Below are positions 53,731-60,802 of a DNA stretch of 64,000 nt, piece by piece. The notes below the pieces were generated by a model. The model was not told the origin of the DNA. It was given only the letters and a program-made list of their open reading frames with translations, and did not search any database. The DNA comes from Anaerolineaceae bacterium (GTDB taxonomy: Bacteria > Chloroflexota > Anaerolineae > Aggregatilineales > Phototrophicaceae). The stretch covers positions 372,001 through 436,000 of the forward strand of contig PABP01000014.1 in assembly GCA_002699585.1 (NCBI GenBank). The letters are read 5' to 3'. The position numbers and the translations under genes are program-made. Within the stretch, counting starts at the first letter, position 1. Each line of letters begins with the position of its first letter.

Positions 53731-54819
53731 TCATGGTCTTGGTCGCCATTGCACAACAGAGTCATTGAGTTCAGAGTCGGTGAGACGCTGTAGATAAGTT
53801 ACTTCTTGGTCTACCATATAAATGCTAGTATGTGAGTCATACGGATTATTTTCTCGATAACGACCTGTAAGGGCTATTTGTGTTCCATCGGGTGACCAAA
53901 CAGCTCGCGTAATGGCTGCTAATGGCTCCAAAGCGCCTTCCCCAACGTGATAAGTATCAAGTCTGTTTGTCTCAATATTGACGATAGCGAGTGTAGGGGA
54001 CCAACCACCAGCGGAATCTGTAATGAACAATATCTCTTTGCTGTCAGGAGACCAACTTACATGTCCAGCTAGCCCGTCTGTATCTAAAAGGCGTAGATTG
54101 CTGCCATCTGGCCCAAAAACATAGATACCTGTGCCCAAACTTCCAGAGCCTGTCCCTGCGAGCATCGTTCCATCTGGGGACCACGACAATAAGCCGATTC
54201 GTATCGGCACATCCAAAGTCGTTGGTTCACCCCCGTTCGCTGGCAGCTTGTATAAACGGCCATCCTGAGTAAAGATGATCTGGGAGCCATCAGGCGCGAT
54301 AGCTAACCCTCCATTTCGGGCAGTATGTTTCGTCAATCTGCGTGTTGGGCTACCTGTCACAGGAACATCATAAATCGCCCACCTAGGCTGTCCGACTACA
54401 ACTTGGAGATCAATTCCCCAGAAGATAATACGTGTACCATCTGTCGACCAGGCGGCTGTACCTGGATATACATCATATGAATCCGTTAGTAACCGATGAT
54501 TTTGGCCATCACCATCCATAACCAGCAGTCTGGCATCGGGAAATCCATCGTCACGAAGTGCTTCAGAAATAAGAATACGACTGCCATCAGGAGACCAGTT
54601 CCTTGCATTATGTAAATCTGGCGTAAGGCGCGTTTCTTCTCCTGTAGCAACGTTATATGTCCATACGGAACCAGATTTCTCCCCTGTCAGCCGATAGAAA
54701 AGGATGAGGTCTGCATCTGATTCTGTAGGCTGCACAAATGGTGCTGACATGAACTGGCTCCAAATAACCAGCATCACGAGGCTAATGAAACCACTCAATC
54801 TATACTTCTGTTTCTCCAT
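53731..54819 (-). CDS. Exported TolB-like beta-propeller protein
   Basis: 362 aa. An N-terminal hydrophobic helix ('SGFISLVMLVIWSQFMSAPF') serves as anchor or signal. The rest has the WD40-like PD40 repeats of TolB: 'NARNWSPDGSRILISEA', 'TAAWSTDGTRIIFWG', 'GLAIAPDGSQIIFTQDG', 'LSWSPDGTMLAGTG', 'VSWSPDSKEILFITD' and 'AVWSPDGTQIALTG', giving a six-bladed propeller. The role is probably binding of peptides or glycans outside the cell. It is AT-richer than neighbours, with no adjacent tol genes. Confidence 0.8.
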   Translation of the reverse strand: MEKQKYRLSGFISLVMLVIWSQFMSAPFVQPTESDADLILFYRLTGEKSGSVWTYNVATGEETRLTPDLHNARNWSPDGSRILISEALRDDGFPDARLLVMDGDGQNHRLLTDSYDVYPGTAAWSTDGTRIIFWGIDLQVVVGQPRWAIYDVPVTGSPTRRLTKHTARNGGLAIAPDGSQIIFTQDGRLYKLPANGGEPTTLDVPIRIGLLSWSPDGTMLAGTGSGSLGTGIYVFGPDGSNLRLLDTDGLAGHVSWSPDSKEILFITDSAGGWSPTLAIVNIETNRLDTYHVGEGALEPLAAITRAVWSPDGTQIALTGRYRENNPYDSHTSIYMVDQEVTYLQRLTDSELNDSVVQWRPRP

Positions 54820-54891
54820 GGTTTGCTCTCTGCATGAGCTTGCACTAAGAGCCTATATCGGTTTGTATCAAATTCAAAGTCTAGAACTACT

Positions 54892-55833
54892 TTACTGCCC
54901 TGTGACTGACCGCACATTGCGGAAAATGTGCTTGAGCCGCGCGACTGTTTCCGGTGGCAGCGGTGGGCGCTGTAGCGAGGCGATGTTTTCCTGCAAATGC
55001 TTGGGATTGCCTGTGCCGGAGAGTGTCACATGCACGCCCGGTTCGTATCGGCAAAAGCGATAGGCCGCATCGGGAATGCTCTCAGCGATGCCATCGGCGG
55101 TAAGGAAGCCCAGCGGGTCAGTCATGTCGATGTCTGCCGGGTCTAGTTCGCCGCTTTCGACGAGTCCTTGTAGCACCTCTTTGAAGTAATCCGGCAGGCT
55201 GAGCGCGCGCCGTACGACGAACATCATCAACGTGCCGATGTTCTTCTCGATGCACGGTTGCAGCACCGTCTCGCGGGCGCTCTGGTTCAGCAAGTTAAAG
55301 CCCACCATGAACACATCCCAGATGTCATCCTGTAGGGCACGTTGCAGCATAGCGTGTTCTTTATCGCCGTTCCAGGCTTCGGTCACGCCAATATAGCGAA
55401 TCTTGCCTTGTTGCTGCATGTCTTGCAGCACGGGAACAATGTCCTGAACGTAAGCGTCGTATTGCTCCAGGCGCAGGCCGTGCAGGTGGTAAATATCGAC
55501 ATAATCTGTGTCCAGGCGGCGTAGGCTGTCTTCCAGGCTGCTGATGACCACCTCGCGTGACATAGGGCCATCTTCCCAGGTGGATTTTTTCGTAGAAATG
55601 ACGATGTCTTCGCGCTTGTGGCCCTTAATCGCTTTGCCGACGATGTCTTCTGTGCCATAGACTTCGGCGGTATCGATGAAGTTGACGCCCGCATCCAGGG
55701 CTTGCTTTACAATCGCTATCGATTCGGCTTCTTCGATGCCATTATCACGGCTGCCCAATCGGCTGGGACCGCCGCCGCCCATGCCCATGACCGATACTTC
55801 CAGATTTGTGCGTCCGAGTGTGATGGTGTCCAT
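54892..55833 (-). CDS. Aldo/keto reductase
   Basis: About 313 aa from the ATG at 55833; a TTG four codons upstream is in frame. AKR TIM-barrel motifs: 'DAGVNFIDTAEVYGTEDIVG' with catalytic Asp and Tyr, Lys in 'VISTKKS', 'SLRRLDTDYVDIYHLHG' and the NADPH-binding C-terminal 'VTLSGTGNPKHLQENIA'. It reduces small aldehydes or ketones with NADPH; the substrate is unknown. The N-terminus 'SVMGMGGGGPSRLG' is glycine-rich. Confidence 0.9.
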   Translation of the reverse strand: MDTITLGRTNLEVSVMGMGGGGPSRLGSRDNGIEEAESIAIVKQALDAGVNFIDTAEVYGTEDIVGKAIKGHKREDIVISTKKSTWEDGPMSREVVISSLEDSLRRLDTDYVDIYHLHGLRLEQYDAYVQDIVPVLQDMQQQGKIRYIGVTEAWNGDKEHAMLQRALQDDIWDVFMVGFNLLNQSARETVLQPCIEKNIGTLMMFVVRRALSLPDYFKEVLQGLVESGELDPADIDMTDPLGFLTADGIAESIPDAAYRFCRYEPGVHVTLSGTGNPKHLQENIASLQRPPLPPETVARLKHIFRNVRSVTGQ

Positions 55834-55998
55834 GTGGTGTCTCAATCTGTGCCAACGAATTCGATTCCCAGTATAGCCAATTACTGGGCCACCTGCCGCA
55901 GACCATCACGCATATTTGAGATGGGACCAGGGTCAGCTTGTCCTACGGACCAGTCAGCCTATAATGGCGCTGTTGGCTCAAAACAGTCTGGAGATCGT

Positions 55999-56487
55999 AT
56001 GATCCACGAGCAGGTCGATTTTTTGCAGCATCTCATCGGTACCTGGGAGGGTTTCGGCCATGCGGAGTATCCGACGATTGCGCCGACGCGCTATCGTGAG
56101 GTGCTGATCTTCCGTGTGCATCCCGATAAGCCCATGCTGCAAGTCGAGCAGAAAACATGGCGGCAGCATACCGACCTTAGCGAGAGCCTGCTGCACTGGG
56201 AATTTGGCTTTATGCGCCAAGCTGACGAAGCGCATTATGATTGGACCAACACCCAGAACAATGGCCGCATTGAGGTCATGCGTGGGCATTTTGGGCTGAA
56301 TGGTCAGCAAGTCATCGGCGACTTTTCAACGGAAACTTTTGCCAACGATCCGCGTATGATTGAAGCGACAAGGCGGCTGGTGCTGGATGGTGACCAGCTT
56401 CGTTACACGCTCTCAATGGCCACCAACGCCCATCCCTCGCTGCGCATCCACCTCGAAGGCGATTTGCGCCGCACGATCAGCCCGTAG
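55999..56487 (+). CDS. Nitrobindin-like heme-binding protein
   Basis: 162 aa from the ATG at 55999; longer frames upstream are out of context. The nitrobindin (THAP4-like, DUF1794) signature is clear: 'LIGTWEGFGHAEYPTI' (G-x-W-x-G-x-G, 14-20), 'YREVLIFRVHPDKPML' and a C-terminal 'ATNAHPSLRIHLEGDLRR' whose His is in the position of the axial heme ligand. The family forms a 10-stranded barrel with ferric heme and handles nitric oxide or peroxynitrite. It lies 17 nt before a membrane protein gene in the same direction. Confidence 0.88.
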   Translation: MIHEQVDFLQHLIGTWEGFGHAEYPTIAPTRYREVLIFRVHPDKPMLQVEQKTWRQHTDLSESLLHWEFGFMRQADEAHYDWTNTQNNGRIEVMRGHFGLNGQQVIGDFSTETFANDPRMIEATRRLVLDGDQLRYTLSMATNAHPSLRIHLEGDLRRTISP

Positions 56488-56504
56488 AATAAGAGTCACA
56501 CCGT

Positions 56505-57011
56505 ATGGAAGAAGCCAACAGACCCGCTCATCCCGTCATAGCCATCTGCCCTAAGAGCAAGTGGGCCATGTTTGGTATGCTGTTCGTGCTGATACCCTTG
56601 ATAGCCTTCACGCTACTAGTGGTGGCAGCTTGGTTACGAGGATGGGGAAGATCATTTCCTGCTCAGTTCTTCATTGCATATCTTATATTGGGATCAGCTT
56701 GGGGACTTCTCAACTTCTTTTACCGCTCGCCAACGCTCTGGCTCCACGAAGATGGTATCACTGTGTTGCTGCCTTTCCAGCGCGTGTTTGTGAAATGGGA
56801 GCAAATCGCTGAAGTCCGTCGGAGACAAAGTGAAATTTCCTTCTATCAACTGTCTCCTATCAGTCGTCTTCTCGCGTTCCTGTCATTTCGGCGTCGTCCG
56901 TTTATTCGGGTGGGAACAAGGCGCAAGAACTATCCTATTTTGCTTGAATCGGTCCTGGCCAACATCCCAGAGCGGGTCCAGGGGCTTGGCCACAACAAAA
57001 AACAAAAGTAA
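56505..57011 (+). CDS. Two-helix membrane protein with PH-like tail
   Basis: 168 aa. Helices 'GMLFVLIPLIAFTLLVVAAW' and 'FFIAYLILGSAWGLLNFFY' are followed by a beta-rich domain ('WLHEDGITVLLPFQRVFVKW') resembling bacterial PH-like tails, and a basic C-terminus. It has the same plan as the protein at 41503-42012. It lies in a likely three-gene run (nitrobindin-like, this gene, PPOX-like) with short gaps of 17 and 30 nt. Function unknown. Confidence 0.65.
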   Translation: MEEANRPAHPVIAICPKSKWAMFGMLFVLIPLIAFTLLVVAAWLRGWGRSFPAQFFIAYLILGSAWGLLNFFYRSPTLWLHEDGITVLLPFQRVFVKWEQIAEVRRRQSEISFYQLSPISRLLAFLSFRRRPFIRVGTRRKNYPILLESVLANIPERVQGLGHNKKQK

Positions 57012-57041
57012 GCTAGGATATCGAGACAAGAGAGGAACGTC

Positions 57042-57602
57042 ATGGCAAAGTTTTTCGAGTCACTCAGTGAACAGCACCAGGATTTCATCCGCGCACAAAA
57101 GATATTCTTCGTGGCAACGGCCCCACTGGCGGCTGAGGGCCACGTCAATTTGTCGCCGAAAGGCCATGATTGCATGCGTATCCTCGGCCCCAACATGGTC
57201 GCCTATCTGGATTTGACGGGTAGCGGCAATGAGACATCGGCGCACATCATGGAAAATGGCCGCGTGACGTTCATGTGGGCCGCGATGGAAGGTCCGCCCA
57301 ATATCATGCGCACCTATGGCCGCGGTGAGGTCGTGCTGCAAGGCAGCGAACGCTGGCAGGAACTCGCGCCTCTGTTCGATCTGCTCCCTGGTGCACGCCA
57401 GATCATCGTCAACCATGTGGAAAAAGTGCAAACGTCTTGTGGCTTCGCTGTGCCCTTCTTCGACTACAAAGAAGAGCGTATGTCTTTGCAGAAGGATGCG
57501 CTGCACAAGGGCGAAGATGGCGTCAAGGCCTACCAGCAGGAGAAGAACCAGGTCAGCATTGATGGCCTGCCGACCCCGCTTTCCGTGGGCGAGGGTGACT
57601 GA
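57042..57602 (+). CDS. Pyridoxamine 5'-phosphate oxidase-like protein
   Basis: 186 aa, AGAGGAA before the ATG. Split-barrel flavin-binding pattern: 'QKIFFVATAPLAAEGHVNLS', 'YLDLTGSGNETSAHIMENGR', 'RTYGRGEVVLQGSERWQELA'. The segment 'VEKVQTSCGFAVPFFDYKEE' matches the branch of PPOX-like proteins often annotated as pyridoxamine oxidase-family. FMN is the likely cofactor; the substrate is unknown. It is the third gene of the short run. Confidence 0.8.
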   Translation: MAKFFESLSEQHQDFIRAQKIFFVATAPLAAEGHVNLSPKGHDCMRILGPNMVAYLDLTGSGNETSAHIMENGRVTFMWAAMEGPPNIMRTYGRGEVVLQGSERWQELAPLFDLLPGARQIIVNHVEKVQTSCGFAVPFFDYKEERMSLQKDALHKGEDGVKAYQQEKNQVSIDGLPTPLSVGEGD

Positions 57603-57734
57603 TTATGTTGTGCCCATGTAGGCCTTGCCCCTGCTTACCCAACTGATGTATAGACATCAGCGCAGTCGACTGACTCATGCTATAATCGGCGGCTGGTCTT
57701 GAATGAGTCTGAATGCAACACTATGGAGCGTGTC

Positions 57735-58748
57735 ATGCTGCGAGGTCGGTCATTGCGTTGGGTGAGTGTTGGGCTGCTGCTGTTGAGCGTGGCGCTGGTC
57801 GGTTGTGAACCGCTGGCCCCCTATGAGCCATCTCCGGTAGCGATAGTCATCACCAACACGCCGACCCTGACGCCAACCGCGACCTTCACGCCAACACCAC
57901 GCCCAGCAACTGCCACGCCGTCCCCCACGCCAACAGTAGAAGCCGCGCCCACAGAGACGGTCGAACCCTGTTTGCAAGAGGGCGGCCAGTTTATCGACAT
58001 TACCGATAATTTGAGCGAAACGGCCAACGAGAACCTGCGTTACCGGGTCTATGTGCCGCCGTGCTACTTCCAATCGCAGAAGCGCTACCCGCTGGTGATC
58101 CTGCTGCATGGCCTCAGCTACCGCGAGCAGCAGTGGGACGAGCTGGGACTCGATGAGACGCTCGACGCGGGCATCCTGAGTGGGCAGGTCGCGCCTATGA
58201 TTGTGGTCAATCCCTATATGGGGACCATCGGCCAGAATAATATTTTCCCGCCGCAGCCGAGCTATGAGACGGTCATCGTGGATGAACTGTTGCCAGAGAT
58301 TGAACGTAACTTCTGCGTGTGGGAAGACCGCGACCATCGGGCGATTGGCGGCATTTCGCGCGGTGGCTTCTGGGCCTTTGAGATCGCCATGCGCCACCCG
58401 GAGCTTTTCCGCACGGCAGGCGGACACAGCGCCTATTTCCCCAATATCAACGAAGTTCCCGCTGAGTTTAACCCGCTGGAAATTGGCCAGGATACCAGTG
58501 CCATGATCGAGGCCGACCTGCGCCTGTACATGGACAACGGTGCATCCGATAGTAGCGGCCCCAGCCAGCAGATCATGTCCTCGCTATTGAGCGAACGCGG
58601 CATTCCGCATACGTATCAGGTGCATGCGGCAGGCGAGCACAATAACGATTACTGGGCGGCCCACGTCGCGGAGTACATGCTCTTCTATGGCGATGACTGG
58701 CCCAAGTCGATTGATGCGCTGCCAAGTTGCGCCGAACCCAGCCCGTAG
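57735..58748 (+). CDS. Lipoprotein esterase (alpha/beta hydrolase, esterase-D type)
   Basis: 337 aa from the ATG at 57735 with GGAG 6 nt upstream; an ATG 12 nt earlier is possible. Lipobox 'VALVGC' with Cys24; then a Pro/Thr-rich linker of TPTPRPATATPSPTP type and a PF00756-like esterase domain. The nucleophile Ser lies in 'IGGISRGGFWAFEIA' (about 208), and the oxyanion region is 'LVILLHGLSYREQQW'. A late His in 'HAAGEHNNDYW' (about 302) completes the triad with an Asp between. It would hydrolyse esters or feruloyl-type groups outside the cell. Confidence 0.85.
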   Translation: MLRGRSLRWVSVGLLLLSVALVGCEPLAPYEPSPVAIVITNTPTLTPTATFTPTPRPATATPSPTPTVEAAPTETVEPCLQEGGQFIDITDNLSETANENLRYRVYVPPCYFQSQKRYPLVILLHGLSYREQQWDELGLDETLDAGILSGQVAPMIVVNPYMGTIGQNNIFPPQPSYETVIVDELLPEIERNFCVWEDRDHRAIGGISRGGFWAFEIAMRHPELFRTAGGHSAYFPNINEVPAEFNPLEIGQDTSAMIEADLRLYMDNGASDSSGPSQQIMSSLLSERGIPHTYQVHAAGEHNNDYWAAHVAEYMLFYGDDWPKSIDALPSCAEPSP

Positions 58749-58775
58749 GGCAAAAAACGAATTTCGCTGTCGTAG

Positions 58776-58803
58776 GGACGCAGCACGCTGCGTCCGTTTT
58801 TTT
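58776..58803 (+). terminator. Terminator of the esterase gene
   Basis: GGACGCAG pairs with CTGCGTCC around CACG, followed by G and a run of seven T. It starts 28 nt after the stop codon. Confidence 0.9.
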
Positions 58804-58833
58804 GCACAGTCGGGATTCACTATAAACTTCACC

Positions 58834-58857
58834 GTAGGGGCACAATACATTGTGCCC
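58834..58857. repeat. Shortened GTAGGGGCACAATA-type palindrome
   Basis: GTAGGGGCACAATACATTGT is followed by GCCC and TTTTT, so the right arm is truncated but a 9-bp stem remains. It lies just after the esterase terminator and can act as a second terminator. Confidence 0.75.
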
Positions 58858-58959
58858 TTTTTGCGTAATGAACCCCACTTTTGAACAGGCAATTGCCTAA
58901 ATCTAGCCGACTTATGAACAGATCGCGTATTTGGGGCTGACTTATGAACAGGCAAGATT

Positions 58960-59071
58960 AAACCCCCATCCTCAGTCCTTCCGCCGAAGGGGGAAAGATG
59001 CCTTTCTTCGACCATTCCGGCCTGTAAAAGTCCCCTCTCCTTCGGGGAGGGGATTCAGGGGAGGGGTGGTT
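58960..59071 (-). repeat. ~110-bp structured intergenic repeat, copy 3 (inverted)
   Basis: Reverse complement of the repeat at 6371-6480. Both hairpins are well kept (CCTTCCGCC/GGGGGAAAG-type and CCCCTCTCC/GGGGAGGGG). The outer ends are AACCCCCATCC and GGAGGGGTGGTT. It lies between the convergent esterase and GNAT genes. Confidence 0.85.
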
Positions 59072-59929
59072 TTAATCCCCCTCAAAAGCGATCATGCTCA
59101 TGTCTGTGACGGGACGGTAGCCGATCTTCTGGTAGATGCTGTTGCTGGTCGGGTTGGCCAGGTCCGTATACAGGAAGCAGTAGCGCCGTCCGCTGTCGAG
59201 CATCATCTGGCTGACGGCGGCGACGTTGGCGCTGGCATAGCCCCTGCCGCGCTGGTCCGGCGGCGTGTAGACCGCATTCACACGGATGCCATTTTCAGTC
59301 GGGCCGCTGACGCCGCACATCGACACCGGCTGGCCATCGACTTCCCACACGTACAACATGGAAGTGGGCGTACTGATGCGGCGCTCGACGAACTGCACCG
59401 CCTGATCGTGGCCCCACTGATGCCCCATTGCCTCATCATTGAAATCAATAATCCAATCGGCCAATAGCGAAACATCGGACGATGTCGCCTGCCGGGCCAT
59501 TCCCACAACAGGTCGACCGGGCTGCACGGCGGTCAGCTCATACACGCGCTGGGACATACCCATCGTTAGCTTGCGCTTTTGCCCGCTGACATCACACCAG
59601 CGATGGGCAAAAGCCGAGGCCACATTTACCGGACCGCCCACAGCCGGAATTCGCGGATACTCACGGCGAATATGGGCGATGAGCAGTTCAATGGCGTCCT
59701 GGTTCATCAGTGAAAGTTGCAGCGGGTGGGGCAGCGTCATCATGGCCGAGCCAACGACCTGGCCATCGACCTGTATGGCTGCCAGATAGGCTTCGTCATA
59801 GCGGTCGGGCACATTCAGCCAATCCGCGATCACGCCCAGTTGAATGTTGTGAACAGCTTCATCGTGCAGCAAAAACGGAAAAACCGCTTCCTTAAACTGC
59901 ACTGGCGTCTCATAGCGGATGACGGACAT
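59072..59929 (-). CDS. GNAT-family N-acetyltransferase
   Basis: About 285 aa from the ATG at 59929 (AAAGGG upstream); the longer frame is unsupported. The C-terminal half is a GNAT domain with 'SMCGVSGPTENGIRVNAVYT', the acetyl-CoA loop 'RGRGYASANVAAVSQMMLDS' and 'LYTDLANPTSNSIYQKIGY'. The N-terminal half is a degenerate second GNAT-like domain. This two-domain plan is common in family members annotated only as GNAT. The acceptor is unknown. Confidence 0.85.
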   Translation of the reverse strand: MSVIRYETPVQFKEAVFPFLLHDEAVHNIQLGVIADWLNVPDRYDEAYLAAIQVDGQVVGSAMMTLPHPLQLSLMNQDAIELLIAHIRREYPRIPAVGGPVNVASAFAHRWCDVSGQKRKLTMGMSQRVYELTAVQPGRPVVGMARQATSSDVSLLADWIIDFNDEAMGHQWGHDQAVQFVERRISTPTSMLYVWEVDGQPVSMCGVSGPTENGIRVNAVYTPPDQRGRGYASANVAAVSQMMLDSGRRYCFLYTDLANPTSNSIYQKIGYRPVTDMSMIAFEGD

Positions 59930-59971
59930 AACGTGCCCTTTTGCTAAATAATTTTCCAAGTTTTTTTGCGA

Positions 59972-59995
59972 AGTGGGCAAGGCGTGCCTTGCCAC
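59972..59995. repeat. Degenerate GTGGCAAGGC-type palindrome
   Basis: AGTGGGCAAGGC and GCCTTGCCACT pair, with one bulged G. A member of the palindrome family at 30025-30052, placed between the rhodanese and GNAT genes. Confidence 0.7.
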
Positions 59996-60008
59996 TCCTG
60001 GGTGATGT

Positions 60009-60335
60009 CTACTCGGTCGGTAGGCCGCGCATCATCCAGCCCATGGTGCCATCCAGCAGATTATACAGATTTTCCCAGCCGTGGGGGGCCAGGGCTTGCG
60101 CCAATTGCGCACTGCGATTGCCCGTTGCGCACACGATAATAACATCTTTGTCCTGGGGGATGTCGTCGATGTTGCTGTTGATCGTGCTCAGGGGCATGTT
60201 CACGGCATTCGGAATGTGGCCGCCTGCATATTCAAATTCCTCGCGCACATCGAGAATCACATAATCGTCGCGCTCGGCATCCACGTAATCGCTCTGGAAT
60301 GTTTCGATGTCGATGTCCTGGTAAAGCTCATTCAT
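60009..60335 (-). CDS. Single-domain rhodanese-like sulfurtransferase
   Basis: 108 aa. A rhodanese domain carries the persulfide Cys at residue 69 in 'VCATGNRS', with 'YVILDVREEFEYAGGHIPNA' as the conserved N-terminal motif. It can carry sulfane sulfur; single-domain forms serve many pathways such as thiosulfate use or tRNA thiolation. The active loop has the six-residue length typical of sulfur-handling rhodaneses. It stands alone, 80 nt before the GNAT gene in transcription order. Confidence 0.9.
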   Translation of the reverse strand: MNELYQDIDIETFQSDYVDAERDDYVILDVREEFEYAGGHIPNAVNMPLSTINSNIDDIPQDKDVIIVCATGNRSAQLAQALAPHGWENLYNLLDGTMGWMMRGLPTE

Positions 60336-60542
60336 AGGGAAAGTGTCCTCATCTTATGGGGCGATCCTTGGAAGATCGCGCTATAGGGATAGAAATTGCC
60401 AACGGGGAGCATTATAGCGTCCGTGCCCAGTTTTGTTAACGAAGCACCTCATGAGTGAGCATTGCAATTCGCTAATGGGTCGCATAATTTGTGTTTACGG
60501 GTCCAGGTCAGAATTGTATCTTTTGCGGTTCACAACAGGTCA
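60336..60542. other. Intergenic region with palindrome remnant
   Basis: No gene seen. It holds a hairpin-like GCGATC...GATCGC at 60361-60379, which looks like a decayed palindrome of the GTAG...CTAC family, then unremarkable sequence before the ABC-F leader promoter. Confidence 0.5.
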
Positions 60543-60571
60543 TAGACAGCCGCAGGGAAGTATGGTATGCT
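60543..60571 (+). promoter_or_regulatory. Promoter of the ABC-F leader
   Basis: TAGACA (60543-60548; 5 of 6 to TTGACA), 17-nt spacer, TATGCT (60566-60571). The leader ORF starts at 60579, 8 nt beyond the -10, so the leader transcript may be leaderless. Confidence 0.6.
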
Positions 60572-60578
60572 GTTGCGC

Positions 60579-60650
60579 ATGATCTACTTGACGAACGGCC
60601 TCATTTTTTCTCTCTCCATGCTTTCGTGTGGGCAGGGCGCAACATACTAA
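60579..60650 (+). CDS. Predicted leader peptide of the ABC-F gene
   Basis: A 23-codon frame, beginning 'MIYLTNGLIFSLSML' and ending 'CGQGATY', with stop at 60648-60650. It has no ribosome binding site, but its ATG sits at the expected transcription start. Its last codons overlap the first arm (60633-60641) of a hairpin that competes with an antiterminator. By analogy with leader peptides of ABC-F antibiotic-resistance genes, ribosome stalling here would relieve termination. The peptide sequence itself is not known to me. Confidence 0.5.
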   Translation: MIYLTNGLIFSLSMLSCGQGATY

Positions 60651-60718
60651 CTGCGCCTGATTCTCAGTAATACCATTTGGTAATATGTATATGTGACGGG
60701 CGCTGCGGCCCGTTTTTT
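60633..60718 (+). promoter_or_regulatory. Putative transcription attenuator of the ABC-F gene
   Basis: Arm 1 (60633-60641, CAGGGCGCA) pairs with arm 2 (60652-60659, TGCGCCTG), leaving arm 3 (60696-60701, ACGGGC) free to pair with arm 4 (60708-60713, GCCCGT), followed by six T: a terminator. Alternatively arm 2 (60653-60659, GCGCCTG) pairs with 60697-60703 (CGGGCGC), which destroys the terminator. The terminator ends 85 nt before the ABC-F start. Confidence 0.65.
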
Positions 60719-60802
60719 GCGTTTGCTGGTGATATGTCTGTATGATGATGCCAAGCTGCCAAGCGGTGGGTTCGCAGAGCCTGCCAGTAAGGAGCACAAG
60801 AC

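Noticed and set aside
15733-59995. Recurrent palindromes taken as a possible CRISPR array
   Set aside because: Copies are scattered singly through the window, have no regular spacers and no cas genes are present.
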